Positions 11,337-23,582 of a DNA stretch of 38,814 nt are shown here, one piece after another; positions within the stretch are counted from its first letter, which is position 1; every line of letters starts with the position of its first letter. Source of the stretch: Thermomucor indicae-seudaticae (Eukaryota > Mucoromycota > Mucoromycetes > Mucorales > Lichtheimiaceae); assembly GCA_000787465.1 (NCBI GenBank), contig JSYX01000323.1:1-38814 (forward strand). The letters are read 5' to 3'. Below the pieces are notes generated by a model. The model was not told the origin of the DNA. It made no database searches and saw nothing but the letters and a program-made list of their open reading frames with translations. A program made the translations under genes and the position numbers.

Positions 11337-11725
11337 TCATACCTCTGATAAGTTAACTTTTTCTTGCATGCTTGCATCCTTTTTGCCGACGGTCCAAGCT
11401 TCAGGTTTGCGTAAGGAAGACTGTTCTCCTTGCGTAATAAGATTTCGGATGCGGACACCATAACTTCGGTCGTGTTGTATTAATGCAAATGTACCGGGAA
11501 GTCCAAAACCAGCAGGACCCGTCATGTCACTCATAATTTTTCCTGTGCGTGCCCTGGGTTCATAGCATCCCGGTAACCGAATGCGGAGCTGATTAATCGG
11601 GACGTAAGAGTCTTTAATGCAGCTGTTTTTCTGGAATGTCAGAAAACGGGGGCACATGTCACCTTTAAACCAATTATAGGCAAAGTAAAGAGCATCGAAA
11701 AGGAAAAAGCCGAAAGTGTCGCCGT
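11337..11725 (-). other. Unassigned open frame, possibly one exon
   Basis: The frame is open for 129 codons, with an ATG at 11657 and another at 11537. The encoded sequence is not low complexity (for example FFLFDALYFAYNWFKG, then GPAGFGLPGTFALIQ, then SYGVRIRNLIT), but I recognise no family. Upstream it meets TGA at 11726-11728 with no clear splice site, next to the OXR1 promoter. It could be a short gene, a degenerate element or chance. Confidence 0.25.
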
Positions 11726-11824
11726 ATCAAGTTTAAGGGAGTCCCCTATGACGAGGACAAAAAAAGATATGATTGTAGCATCGCCAAGGAACGGGTGCTG
11801 CGTTCCTTTTCTTCTTTTCGCATC

Positions 11825-13312
11825 ATGACTAAAAGTCAACATTTGTCTTGGTCTCCAACTCCTCCAGTTCACCATCATCATCATCGACACCGTCATAATA
11901 AGGAAGGACGTCCTCAATTTATTCCACTCCATCGATCGCTTACTGACGAAGAAAGCTATGCTGATAAACCTTCACCCATTACACGCTTCGTGTCCAAGCT
12001 ACTAGGTAAATATCTGCGTTGTTTCCTTTCGCCACGCATTATTATTATTATAATACCCTTCTCCTGCATACCCCGACCTTTATATCATATTCAGTCAGCA
12101 CTTGTCCTTTTTTATCAGGTCTCGCGGGCTCATCGTCAAGACACAAAAGACCGCCATTAACTCACAAGTCTCATTCAACCACGTCCATTACAAAAGGCGG
12201 TTCAGTTATTTCCTCTGCGTCTTCTACTACTCAAAGCACCAACGACAAGACCGCCGTCTCTATCATTGACTGGACCAGTCATCACGATTATCAGCACCAA
12301 CATCAAAGCCGCAGCCGGAGCAATAGTTGTAGCAGTACTACTAGTACGAGTACAAGCGACACTGCCAGTAGCATAAGGAGTCATAGGAGCACTTGTAGTG
12401 AGAACTGTTGTCGGTGTGGTGCTTCTTCACCCGCTGTACATGCCCTTGTTTCAGCCGCAACACAACTTGAACAACAAGAAGAAGAACGCAAAAAACGTCA
12501 ACAGAAACTCGTTGCCTCGCTTGATATCATGGATCCACCGAAATTGGTCGATCGAAGAGCTGACACGGAACCTGTATTGAACACCAAAGTTGCTGAACAG
12601 GTAAAGACCTACTCGGGTCATGATGTTCTGTTTTCTCCTAAATGAAGAAAGAATAGCTTCGACCGTATCTACCTCGTCGATACCGCCTCGCTACTCAATG
12701 GTCACTACTCTATAGCCTCGACCAGCATGGTACAAGCCTGACTACCCTCTATAGACTTGTCAAGGCGAACAAGGGACCTTGCATTTTAGCCATAAAAGAT
12801 GCGGACGACAATGTAAGTATTTAGCATCTGAATCGCGCAACCTTATTCTAATCATTTTGTAGATATTTGGTGCGTTTCTCAATGAAACGTTAAAAACAAA
12901 CAACACTTCATATTATGGAACAGGCGAATGGTAAGTGTAGATGGGTCCCAAGCCGCGCAAGCAAAAACAAGTGGGCTGAAAATATCGTTCAAGCTTTCTG
13001 TGGAAGTTCGGGCGGGCGGGCGGCATTAAAGTGTTTCCTTGGACAGGAAAGAACGAGTACATGATCCTGTCAGAAGCAGACTTTATCGCTATCGGTGGAG
13101 GGTAAATCTTGATAAACCTTTTTGTACTTGCGAGGGGACAGCGGCTAATTACTTGATGCTGATAACCTAGAGACGGAAAGTTTGGATTATGGATAAATTC
13201 AGATCTCGAAAAGGGTCATACTGAAAAATGCCCTACATTTGACAATGAAGCATTAACGACACAACCAGAATTCGCTTGTATCGAACTGGAAGTATGGGGG
13301 TTTCGCATCTGA
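11825..13312 (+). CDS. OXR1: OXR1-type TLDc-domain protein (oxidation resistance, V-ATPase regulator)
   Basis: Six exons splice in frame: 11825-12005, 12119-12600, 12657-12812, 12863-12930, 12994-13101 and 13171-13312. The start is the first in-frame ATG (MTKSQHLSWS); upstream in-frame codons are non-ATG. The N-terminal 200 residues are disordered: a His-rich run (HHHHHRHRH), then Ser/Thr-rich sequence and a basic Gln/Glu/Lys helix. The rest is a complete TLDc domain: YLPRRYRLATQWSLLYSLDQ, GPCILAIKDADDN, IFGAFLNE, the GTGECFLWKF block, EADFIAIGGGDGKFGLWI, and the closing IELEVWGFRI. No LysM domain is present. TLDc proteins bind the V-ATPase; yeast Oxr1 promotes its disassembly, and the family protects against oxidative stress. 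It is convergent with RAV1, 99 bases away. Confidence 0.9.
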
Positions 13313-13411
13313 CAATTCAAATTCTCTCCTGCATGTATTCTCTCTCTGTTTTGTTTCAATATATACACATAGTAATGTCTCACAGCATGCAATCACTATC
13401 CGATTGATTAG

Positions 13412-16400
13412 TTACTGGGCGTCCGTAGCCCGAAATGTCGGGCATCGTATAATGCCCGCAGAGCCTGACGTGTACACATAACCATTATCTATCTGGATCT
13501 GTGTGACTCCATACGCTTTGAGCTGCGCATGTATGAATCAGCTTTAACTGGACTGGGGAAATTCTTGCGGAAAGAACGTACCGTGAATCGATTCAGACCG
13601 GCACTAAGGAACCGGTTTCGTGGTTGTATATCATAAACCTGGACCTGTTGGTGGTGGTTGCTCGTATCCCATATCTACAACACATATCAGACATTCTCCT
13701 CCTCATCGATGTATGCAGATCATCTCCCTCTCTTTATTTTACCTTTAATTCGCCGTCAACAGAGCCAGTGATTAGAGTTCGATTCTCCAGATCTAGTGCA
13801 ATCGACCTGATACGTGCAGAGTGTGCTGTAAATGTATGCACAACAGAAAGTTGCCGAATATCCGACACAGCTAGGTCATTTGTGTCCTCATTAGTTAACC
13901 AGGCATGCAGAAATTTTCCCGGGGATTCTCTCATTCAATAACCCACCTATGTCGCCGCGTTTGCCTCCTGAATACAGGAGATGCCTCTGAGCGTCGTACG
14001 CGATAGCATAAGCACCAGAATCATGGACAGGGAGGGCTAACACTATGATTAGTCTAAATTCATCGATGGTATTGTAGGAAACTTACAGGATATATTGGCT
14101 TCGGATGGGGGTAAAAGTAAGTCCCATAAACAGACATGATCTTTCCTGGTTCATGTTTTAGTTAGCCACTAGTACTACAAGTCCCCATGTCTAGTTATTA
14201 GCTCACCGTCGACCCATGGCCACGGACGTGCCAGCACTAGCTATCAGCGTACTAGAATCAAGAAACGTAAAATCTCGCGTCGCTTTTGAATGACATGACG
14301 GTAGAGAGTAATAGGGCTGGCTAGAATGGGCATGTGAATCGAACCGCCAAAACAAAAGACCTCCACTGGTGTCGCCGGCCCCGAATTTTTGCCCGAATCG
14401 ATCAAAATGTACTCTGTTTTAACACGAATCAATTGATAGCTATGGTGAAAAGCACCATACACGAACAGAACTTACCGTGTTGCTTTTCCATGACAACCAT
14501 AGTAGCTAGCGATTTCCCGTTCCTGACCGAATTGCCAAAGCAAAACGCTAGGATTGCTGTTGTTATAAACTTCACATCCAGTGATATCTAACGAGCGAAT
14601 AAATAACATTATAAGACCGGGAAGCACATGGGTCTACCCGAAGTGTCCAACTCTTACAGAATGGGTATTGTGGATGAGCTTCGGCACAAGTCGCAGAAAA
14701 GGGCCGCTTAAGAGTAATCTGTGTATGATTATCCAAGAAGTGAGCCCCAAAATGCTTCAGCACCAGGTTACTTTTGCTGTTTCAATACCATTTCTGGCCC
14801 TGAATCTACAGAACTTGCACCTGCCGGAGACCGTGTAGACTCAGAGCCTGCTAAGCTGTCTTTATCTAAACCAGTTTTTCCACTATGTAAGCCAGGTTTC
14901 TTTTCTTAGAGAATAGTTACACGTACGTATGCCCAATGAACGCTTTAATGCATCTTGTAGATTATCAAAACTCAAGCTTGGCGTGGGCTTATGCTGATCG
15001 TCCGTCAACCGAACGCTGGCAGGGGATGCCGCAACACTTCCGGTTGGTGTTCTGCCCTGCCCTGCAAACGAATGATGTGACTTTGTCTGATGAGGTGACC
15101 GCACGTGCTTTGCGCTTGATGCATCAGTCTCTGTTTCATAGGACACGATGTCGTCCATTTCTTCTTCTGTGTCTGGATAACTGTCTGCGTTCCGATGACC
15201 GTGGTGATGGTGTCGGTTATGATTATCGTGATGTAAGACTCCAGAAGAGGAAGCAGACGCTGAGCGCAGCATAGGCTACAGCAATAAACTACGTTATCAT
15301 CCGCTAAGGTACCAAAAGATACTCAATTATGCAAGCTTACCGGACTGTATTGGTCTACTCCAGAAAGATCAATTTCTTGTATTTCAGATTTAATGCATAC
15401 GGCTACCGTATCAGAACATGTCTATAAAGCAGATTTCTTTAGTTTATCGTACGTGATATGAGAAATCTTCCAGCTTACCGAACTGAATGCAAATGCATGC
15501 GCAGTTGTCGGTGTGTGATATACCATTTGGGAAACGTGCTCAGACCTTTCCGGTAATATGTTGATATCGGGCGGCTGATATCACATATGAGTAACTGAGT
15601 CAAGACAAAAACAGCTCTCTTTCCTGATTTACCGCAAAGTTAATGAAAGGCAGTAACCGCTCTGGTGTTTGTAACGTCTTGATCGAGTGCCAGTATTTCT
15701 TTTGGCGTAAAGTTTTTAGCTGTCTCAACGCGTTTCCTAATAGAAGTATGAGTTACATTTTGTACAGCATGTCTGCTTTCATGATATACTTACGCCGAGT
15801 AAGGGAGTTGTTCAGTTGCCCAATGAGTGCAAGTTTAAGCCGATGAGCACGATACGCCAGAGCATCAAGCACAGTAGTCCATATGAAATCCATCAGGTTA
15901 CCTATATTTGTTTTCGTTAAAAGAAAACGTTTCAGCAGCATGTCTGGTCATTGTACTTACCAGTTAAACCAGGATTGCTGTCAATCGTTCTGAGGAACCC
16001 TTCCAGTATAGAAAGAACATAGTTTAATGAGGCCACCTCAAGAAGATTGGCGCCCGGAGACTTGTCACGGTAATCCACGAACGGCTTATATACTTCTTCG
16101 TCCATGTTGTATCCAAATAAACTGTCGTCAGAAAAGGTTTCAAAGTCTTCAGCATCCATCTCGACCTAGATCATGCTATCAATAACAATGTATCGTTCGT
16201 TGTTATCGGTATAAACTTGCCATTTTGGCTTCGCTCTTGCGTATTTTGGAAAAAAAGTTGCAAAGAGCTTCCTGCGAGGCCAGGGATTCGAGAAACTCTG
16301 GCAGATTCTCCAGTAGGGTCCAGGACTTTTCGAGGTGTCTTTGTTCAAGGGTGACCAGTACAAGCGCAAGATATGCATTGAAGGCGACTTTTTCGATGCT

Positions 16401-19400
16401 AAAAGCAGGTATCGGTTCATGTTTCTGGTAAGCGCTCCATATTGAAAAGGTTTTCATCACATTCCTATACCGGAGATCAATAAAGAAGTCGACAGTGGCT
16501 ATGAAAGGAAAACAACAACTCACTCTGTCCAGCGTTCAATAAGTGCTAAGTCAGCATATCCGAACTCCTGCTGTCTTAGAGCCATCGAGAACACCTGGAA
16601 GCATCCACTTTTGAAGCCCTGCAAAAAGCATTGCTTATCAAAAAGCAGAGAGGGTTGTTCGTCCACCATTGGGAGATATAAGTCGAAAACGTCCAGTTCA
16701 ACGCTTTTCTCCATCAAGAGCCTGGACAAAATGGATGAGGGGATTCTCACAGACTCTCCTAGATTTGCCAGATCATTGTATAATCGCGCTAGTGCCTTGC
16801 GGTATCCTGAGCTGTAGAAAACGTCGTGTGAAACCTCGTCGTCATAAAGAGCGGCTGCTCCGTGGAAAACAGTCTTTCAGAAAAGGTATCATTAGTTAGC
16901 AAATACATATACATGTGCTCTTTAAAACTTTAATGCTGTTTACCTGAAGTAACCGTATAACCAGCAGAGCCTTGTATACTTCAAGCCCATCAGATTCTGG
17001 CGTCTCTCTAGTAATGGAGTCATCGTTCGCGATTATTTGTTTATTAGCTTCGGCAGAGTCTCCATTGGTGTCAGACTTTGCAAACAAATCCTCTGCTCTG
17101 GATATGCTAGGCTCTCCTTCTGCAAAGATATCGATAAGTTTGTTGGAATTAAGTTCCGCAAAGATATCATTATCATCATCGGCAAACAAATCAGCGGCTC
17201 TTGATGGCTCCAGCTCATCTGCAAACAGATCGATAGCGCGGTCTTGCGTAGAGGGTTTTGTAGACCCTTCAGCCGGGACAAAAGCAGGCTTCTTGGGTTT
17301 AAAATGGGTTAAAATGTAGAGCGCCAATAAGGGACATCCCAGGCGTTCGTATGCGTAGCTAACGTTCAACCAGAACCTCTCTTCCAATGTATAGGAGACA
17401 TTCAGTTCCTGGCGGCCTTGGCGTCGAAGATGGTTCTTCAAGTGCTGATACAGAATAAAGAGATTTGGATCGTTAACGTCCGCAGCCGTGTCTTCTGCGT
17501 TGTCACCAGAAGGCGTACTACTAGTTCCTTCTACAGACGAAAAATGTGTCAAAGGTACCTTTCAGGGAGCCGTTAATGTAACATAAAGTTAAGGATATTT
17601 TACGGTAAGCCTACCACTATGGCACGGATGGCGTCACGAGTTCGATCAAGAAGCCAGAAAGATATGCTAACTAGCCATCGGTCATTGTTTTGTATTGCCA
17701 TAGGAAGTACGTTATTGCGTAGTATGTCTTGTAACAAAGGAGAGTGGTCACCTTGTAAAAGGAAGCCATCAACAGTTAAGGTGACTTTAGCGCTTTTTTA
17801 GAGCAGCAACAGTAAGTACCTCCATACACTCGGCAGATGGCAATAGCTAGCTGATAGTCTTTCAAATTTTTCAATATGACGCTCACTGCATCTTTCAACT
17901 TGTCTGCGAGCAAGAAAAACGCGGCAGCATATTCTTAATAAATCATATCCAAATGTTAGCCTCGTGTAGGTTAGGTGAGTTCTGCAGGAAAAAGACAAGT
18001 ATAGTAGGTATACCATATCGCTGTTTTCCAAGTAATGCAAATGCATTTTTTGCCGCTGCTCTTTGCCATCGTTCTTGGGTAAAGTCGTTTGCCAGAAACT
18101 TAATCATGATGCCATGTTCTTTATGATGAGTAGCAGTTCGCCAGAGACTCTGTAGCAATTGCTTCTTTCTCAGAGCAAGATAGAATAGAGTACATTCCAC
18201 CGGATCTTTCACATCCTTGGCCAAATATGTATTCCGTGCAATATTTGCCATTTGCTCTGACTACACACACAGACGCAGTGTTAGATTCATTCATCTTCTT
18301 TTTTCCTCTTTAATTATCAGAAACACTAACCACTACTTCAGGCTTCTGGAGCCACAAGAAAATCCCCAACGCCTTTGCATCTTTCCAAAGCATTCTACCT
18401 CCACACAAATTGACACATCGTTCAAGTAAAAGGTCCTATCCCGAAACTCGGTGAACCTTTTGAGAATGCGTTAGAATAAGATCTTTTTACCTGAGATTGG
18501 CTGTGAAGAGCCCACACCAAGTCGCGAGACCGCAGCTCTTCCTTCCGTTGTTCTGGCGGGAGTATATTATTCAAGTGAAAATGGTTTTCGACTAGTGCTG
18601 CAAACCGGGCCCCATTTGCATCCAGCGATTCTCCCTGTCGCGAAATATCCACAAGGATGTCAACTATTGCAATAAGGTGCATTCTTTCATTTTCAGAGAG
18701 AGTCGGCAGCTTGCAATGCTCCAAGCAGCTGGTTAGGTACTTTGTTTCAGATGTAGAAAGGGGCCGTATATCGTCCAGGTCCGTATCCATGAATCCATCA
18801 GTTTCTACCGCGTCGTCAAAGAGCATGTTGTATTGAGATTTTTCAGTTACTTTTTTCTCCTGTATAGACGGAATATTAGTATTTGCTTCAGGAAATTAAA
18901 TCGGATGTACTGACGTTTACGTCTTGGAGTTTCAGTATGGTTGAGAGGCAAAATGGCGGCACATGGTTGACTTCTGCACGTTCGTCGTCAGTAAGACGAC
19001 GAAGAAATCTGTACAGTGATAGAAGAACAGCATTCACAACCTCCAGCTTCCCTGGAAACGCGCAAATCAGAAGAACAGGAGTGTAGCTGTCAAGAACAGC
19101 AGATACTTACCCCACATCACGTAATGCATAAGATGATTTGGATGATAGAATGGCAAAGGCCCGTTCTTATCGTATGACTCATCGTATATGCTTGACATAG
19201 GCTCCAGCTGTGGATTGACTATAGAGTCTATCATATCCCATGTTAGAGCGAGTTCATTACACTTACAAGGACTCTCCGTACCTTTACTAATATGATCGCT
19301 TGGAGTAAGCCATTTCAAGTAGCATCGAAGTTGATTCCCTGCAGCGACCGCAAGCACACCGTAATCGATCCAGTTAAGTCCTACGACGGCTTCTGGACTT

Positions 19401-22400
19401 GTTGTATTGAAAAGTTAGAATCCCAACGGTGTCATGTGATGGATTCTGCTTACGTCTCGACTTGGAATTCTGCATACTGGATCCAGCTATGGAGCTCTCC
19501 GTCTATAGTGGATGCACGTTTCTCGCCAAATATTGCAACTTCGTGGCTAAATGCAACCGCCAAAATGAACTGACCATCAGACGACACGTTCCAGCGAATA
19601 TCTGTAATCGGCTTCCTAGCGGGATTTATTTAATGCCCAGTTGCCTTTTGTAAGATTGTTCTCTACCTACTTGAAGTCTAGAGCGTCACGTAAAGCTGGT
19701 TGCACATTTGTGCGTATATCCATCCATATCGAAAGCCTGCGAGCCGCTCCAGCTTCTGATTCGGATACTGATGATGTACAAAGATCAGTATAAATGGCTA
19801 GCGTTTTTGCTTCTGGCTTATGACCCACCTATCGATAGCAGGTTGCCAACACATCGAATGCAGGAAATATTGGATAACCCTGTCTCAATCGTGTATAGTT
19901 CCCTCCACAGGTAGTCTGCATCAGACTTTTGATCGATCTGGTAGCAAATGACGTTGGACCCCATAGACACTATGACTGCCGGCAGCCCTCCAGCGTCAGA
20001 ACCAAGCTGATGAAACAAAGCGGAAGACGTGTTCGTAGACCATCGATCCGAGGATACTACAACATCTGGTTCAGAGTTCCAATCGAAGCTTTGCACGCCA
20101 CAGAAAACTATTTGCTGCACGTCTGGGGATTCTTCCGTGAATTGCACCTTCCAGGTATAGACCTTTTTCTCTGATTTGGAGACGCCCATTAAAAGACATG
20201 CAGCGTTGTCCCTGTTGTCCAAAGTGTAAACGTGAAGAGACGACAGCGGACCATAAGTCATTTCGCCAGATTCACACGTCGTATGATGTACCATATGACA
20301 GTCCTTATTATCGTACGCATACAGTCGAAGATGCTTTCCGTCATATACTGCAAGATGCCTATCTGTTTCCAATGTACCTTAAGTCTATTCGTAAGGTTAA
20401 TCAAAGAAATACACCTTTTACCTTGATCCAGCGGGACAGCTAGTAGACTATCCGTATCCACGTGTAGCGAGCAAGCTAGCTGCAGCTGTGTTGTCGAGTT
20501 TCCATCTACCTGGAGCCATGCGTCTGAATTTTACCAGTTCTGAACACCACCACCATAACAGCATCACGTACCTGATGAAAGCCATACTTCCATATATTTA
20601 CTTCCCCGTTCGAGGCTATAGTGCATATTTGACTTCTTTGCGCCTGCTCAATGGCTACTATCGGTTGCCGGTGGCCAAGCCAGACATGCTTTAGATGAAG
20701 TCTAGGGGGAAAAGGCGTGGAATCAAGGAAATCAAGGAGATTAAGACTGTAGCTTCGCATTTGTCCATGCGGATTCCTTGCGATTAACGAGAGCTCAGCG
20801 GGTTTTATTATTGCTATAAGTTGACCTCAGTTAATGACTTCAAAATGAATACGGCCATCGTTCCCAGAACTTACAGGCTGATTGAATATGTGAGTAGTCA
20901 TGCAGAACATGTACAGGGTTTAAGAAATATGCATAGTCCGTTGGATCAACAGCTTGGGCGACCCGTAATACCACAAACACACGCGGTATCCGCCGTGGAA
21001 AAGTGTTCAAATGCTGAGCAATAGGTAAAATTTATTAGCAGCATTAACGACTTGGTCGTCTAACCACATTCTTACTTGTACACCCCACAGAGTAAGGGAG
21101 CCGTCTGGCTGTACTCTAAATAGCAAATCCGGTGTGTCACGAATTAGAGCCCGTACTCGCTGTATACAATGATTTATGCGGCTGTGGCCGGATTGATGAT
21201 TGTAAGGCCGAGTATGCATGGACTCTTGAAGTTCGTCACACATGATATAATGTATAGGGGAAAAATCCTCTTCATGTGCATTAACAACGCGTGTGACGCT
21301 GCCATTCTCGGATTCGGATGTCACGAGAGATTGGCTGGGGTCAATGACTGCGCACATACGCAGAATATGCGGCTTTGTTATATCTAGAGGACTCCAGAGC
21401 CGTCCAATACCGTCGCAAGCCATCGTGAACAATGTGCAGTCGCCTTTCCTAAGCAAACGCAACCGTTTACATATGAGTCTTGCGACCTAATGAGCATACG
21501 TACATTTTGCTATTCGGGTTTTTCCTCCAGATAAAGTGAGTGACATGTCTTGGGTGTGGTAGGGTCATAGATTCATAGTGCGCTCCAGGAGATCCAGCTA
21601 CAATAATACATGAGCAACTTATTTGATATCGGAAACTGTGAGTTCTTACCTCCACGAGCTTCATGCCATAGTGTAACATGATTTTCAGACTATAGAAGCA
21701 GAGAAGGGTCATTAAAGAGCGCTACATAGACTTTAAGAGTTTCTCTCTACCTGTCCAAGCGTGGCAAACATTGTAGATCTAGGCTCAAACTTTGCTAATA
21801 TCGCCTGATTAGCAAGGCTACAAGTTTGGGTTATGCTACGTGGACAACGACTCGACTCATAATAGTGACACATACCTCGTCTCCCATATCCTCTCCCAGT
21901 TTAAGGATTCCTTTTCCTTGTCTTCTTTGAGCTGCCACAGCGAAACCTTTACTCCTGCGACAAGTAAGTGGTCTGAGAGGGATGTGGTGAGACGATAGTA
22001 GTCCAAAGAGACTATGAATCTCGCGCTGTACCGTCAAAGCCCCAGTCAAGACATGTTATGGGCCCCCGTGTGTCTATCTTGATATCCAATGTCCATGATG
22101 CTTTCGTCTGTTGAATGGTTGATCATCAGAGATAAGGTTGACTATAGATAATCTCTTGCCCCGTCGCGTCTTACATACAATGTCCCCTCCCAACGAGTTT
22201 GTTTCCTTTAGAGAATAGCTGTATATCCCTACACACGTCCCGTACGCAATAGCGAGCTACATATGATGCGATCAAACATAAGAGTCCACTAATTGTTGCA
22301 TCCCTTCCTTTCTGTATACCTGTCCTGTATTCGAGTTTCCTGCCACTGCAGCGACCAGTTTCTGTTGCGTCTGAGGTTCGCCGTCGGAAAGGTGTTTCCA

Positions 22401-22630
22401 AACTTCAATGCTTTGCACAAGAATCGCAGCGTCTGTATAAATGACGACTTTGGCACCGGTGGCGTAAGCCTAAAAGGTGTGACGAAGCACTGGTCAGACA
22501 GGAAGATGGAGCAAACAAGGAGTCATGAACGGCCAAAACTTACAAGGTACCGTTCACATTGCCAAACAAAGGTGTCAACGGCGTGTAATTGAGAATTTAC
22601 TTGTCCAGGACAAATTTGCTCCAGGAACAT
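13412..22630 (-). CDS. RAV1: RAVE complex subunit 1 / rabconnectin-3-like (V-ATPase assembly factor)
   Basis: A very large gene with many short introns. The start is MFLEQICPGQVNSQ at 22630; exon 1 (22544-22630, 29 codons) splices over a 74-base intron to exon 2 (22320-22469), AYATGAKVVIYTD. WD40-type repeats fill 22.3-19.8 kb (for example TMACDGIGRLWSPLD near 21420). The Rav1p C-domain hallmark DPVECTLFYLALRKK, with FLANDFTQERWQRAAAKNAF, lies at about 18220-18040. A linker with five DLFAD-like motifs (17070-17240), a helical region with a His-rich tract (about 15190-15245), and C-terminal WD40 repeats follow, ending GVTQIQIDNGYVYTSG before TAA at 13412-13414. RAVE reassembles the V1 and V0 sectors of the V-ATPase at vacuole and endosome membranes. 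All internal exon borders were not traced. It is divergent from the tail-anchored gene and convergent with OXR1. Confidence 0.9.
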
Positions 22631-22914
22631 TGAAGGACGTTTGTTCGGTATGTCACAGGTACCCTCTCCACGAAATGCACAAGATCAATGCACTGGATTA
22701 TCTCCGCCTGTCTGGCTGGCATTTTTTGGCTCTCCAGCCGAAGGGAAAAAGTCCCCGTCCAGCGTACCATATTCCAGTCGCAGTAGGAATCAAATTATAA
22801 TCGAAGAATGTATTATATGTACATAGCAACGATGGGCCGTATCATTACATCTTTACATTTCCTTCCCACAAGTTTTCCTGGCGCGGATCTTTTTGTGCCC
22901 AGTAAACAATCACA

Positions 22915-23262
22915 ATGCAAAATCCAAGACCCGGTACAATCACCTTTCGGGATGAAGTTCGATACGTTTATATCCCAGCTCGAGGAACCTCCGGTAGTCA
23001 GCATCCATACCGTCCATCGCCACTTTCGAATGTGTTCCCGCCAAGGGTCATTGCCTCAGAGCAGCAGCAAGAATCACCATCACCGACTGGTGCGCCCACA
23101 GCAAACAGTCCATCAAGAGCAAGCAGCAGCGCTGCCAATCAACAATATTACAGAAAGCTTTGCAGGAATTGCTGGCCTTTTGTCCTTTTCGCGATTGTCG
23201 TTTCGACCTCAATTGTCTTCGCCATATATTCCTTACACCTACTCTACAATACCAGTAGTTAA
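22915..23262 (+). CDS. Small tail-anchored membrane protein, function unknown
   Basis: A single-exon frame of 115 residues from ATG 22915. The first 75 residues are polar and Pro/Ser/Gln-rich, suggesting a disordered cytosolic part. A short basic Cys-containing stretch (RKLCRNC) then precedes one hydrophobic segment at residues 87-111 (WPFVLFAIVVSTSIVFAIYS), leaving only NTSS after it. This is the layout of a tail-anchored protein of the ER, Golgi or mitochondrial outer membrane. No family is recognised. It is divergent from RAV1, with about 285 bases between the start codons. Confidence 0.6.
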   Translation: MQNPRPGTITFRDEVRYVYIPARGTSGSQHPYRPSPLSNVFPPRVIASEQQQESPSPTGAPTANSPSRASSSAANQQYYRKLCRNCWPFVLFAIVVSTSIVFAIYSLHLLYNTSS

Positions 23263-23582
23263 ACAGACGTGATCACCCGAGTGATATGGCTTTTTCCTTT
23301 TCACTGTGTCATCCCCTTCGTGAACATCTGTCCATGCAGGCTCTATAAAAAATAACAACTTATCGCTTACTGTTTTTTAAGTTATCTGAGATATATATGG
23401 CCACGGCTTTCTTTATTACTGAACTTACGAGAACTTTTAAACAGTGCTATGTGTGGATTTCTATAGACAAGTTAGCGGCCAATCAAAAGCATGAAAACGA
23501 AAATTTGACCTGCGCCATGTCTGGCGGCTCGTGGCTTGCTTTTTCTTGACGACGACTTTACGCGCATATCGACACAATAATC
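23263..23582. other. Intergenic: 3' end of the tail-anchored gene and promoter of SmD2
   Basis: No coding sequence seen. It is AT-rich, with T-rich runs toward the SmD2 start. Confidence 0.5.

Larger units (their letters stand above)
10768..11824. other. Intergenic region between VAS1 and OXR1
   Basis: About 1 kb without a firmly supported gene. It contains a long hairpin element (11129-11243), an unassigned minus-strand frame (11337-11725) and, at its right end, the OXR1 promoter. Confidence 0.5.
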
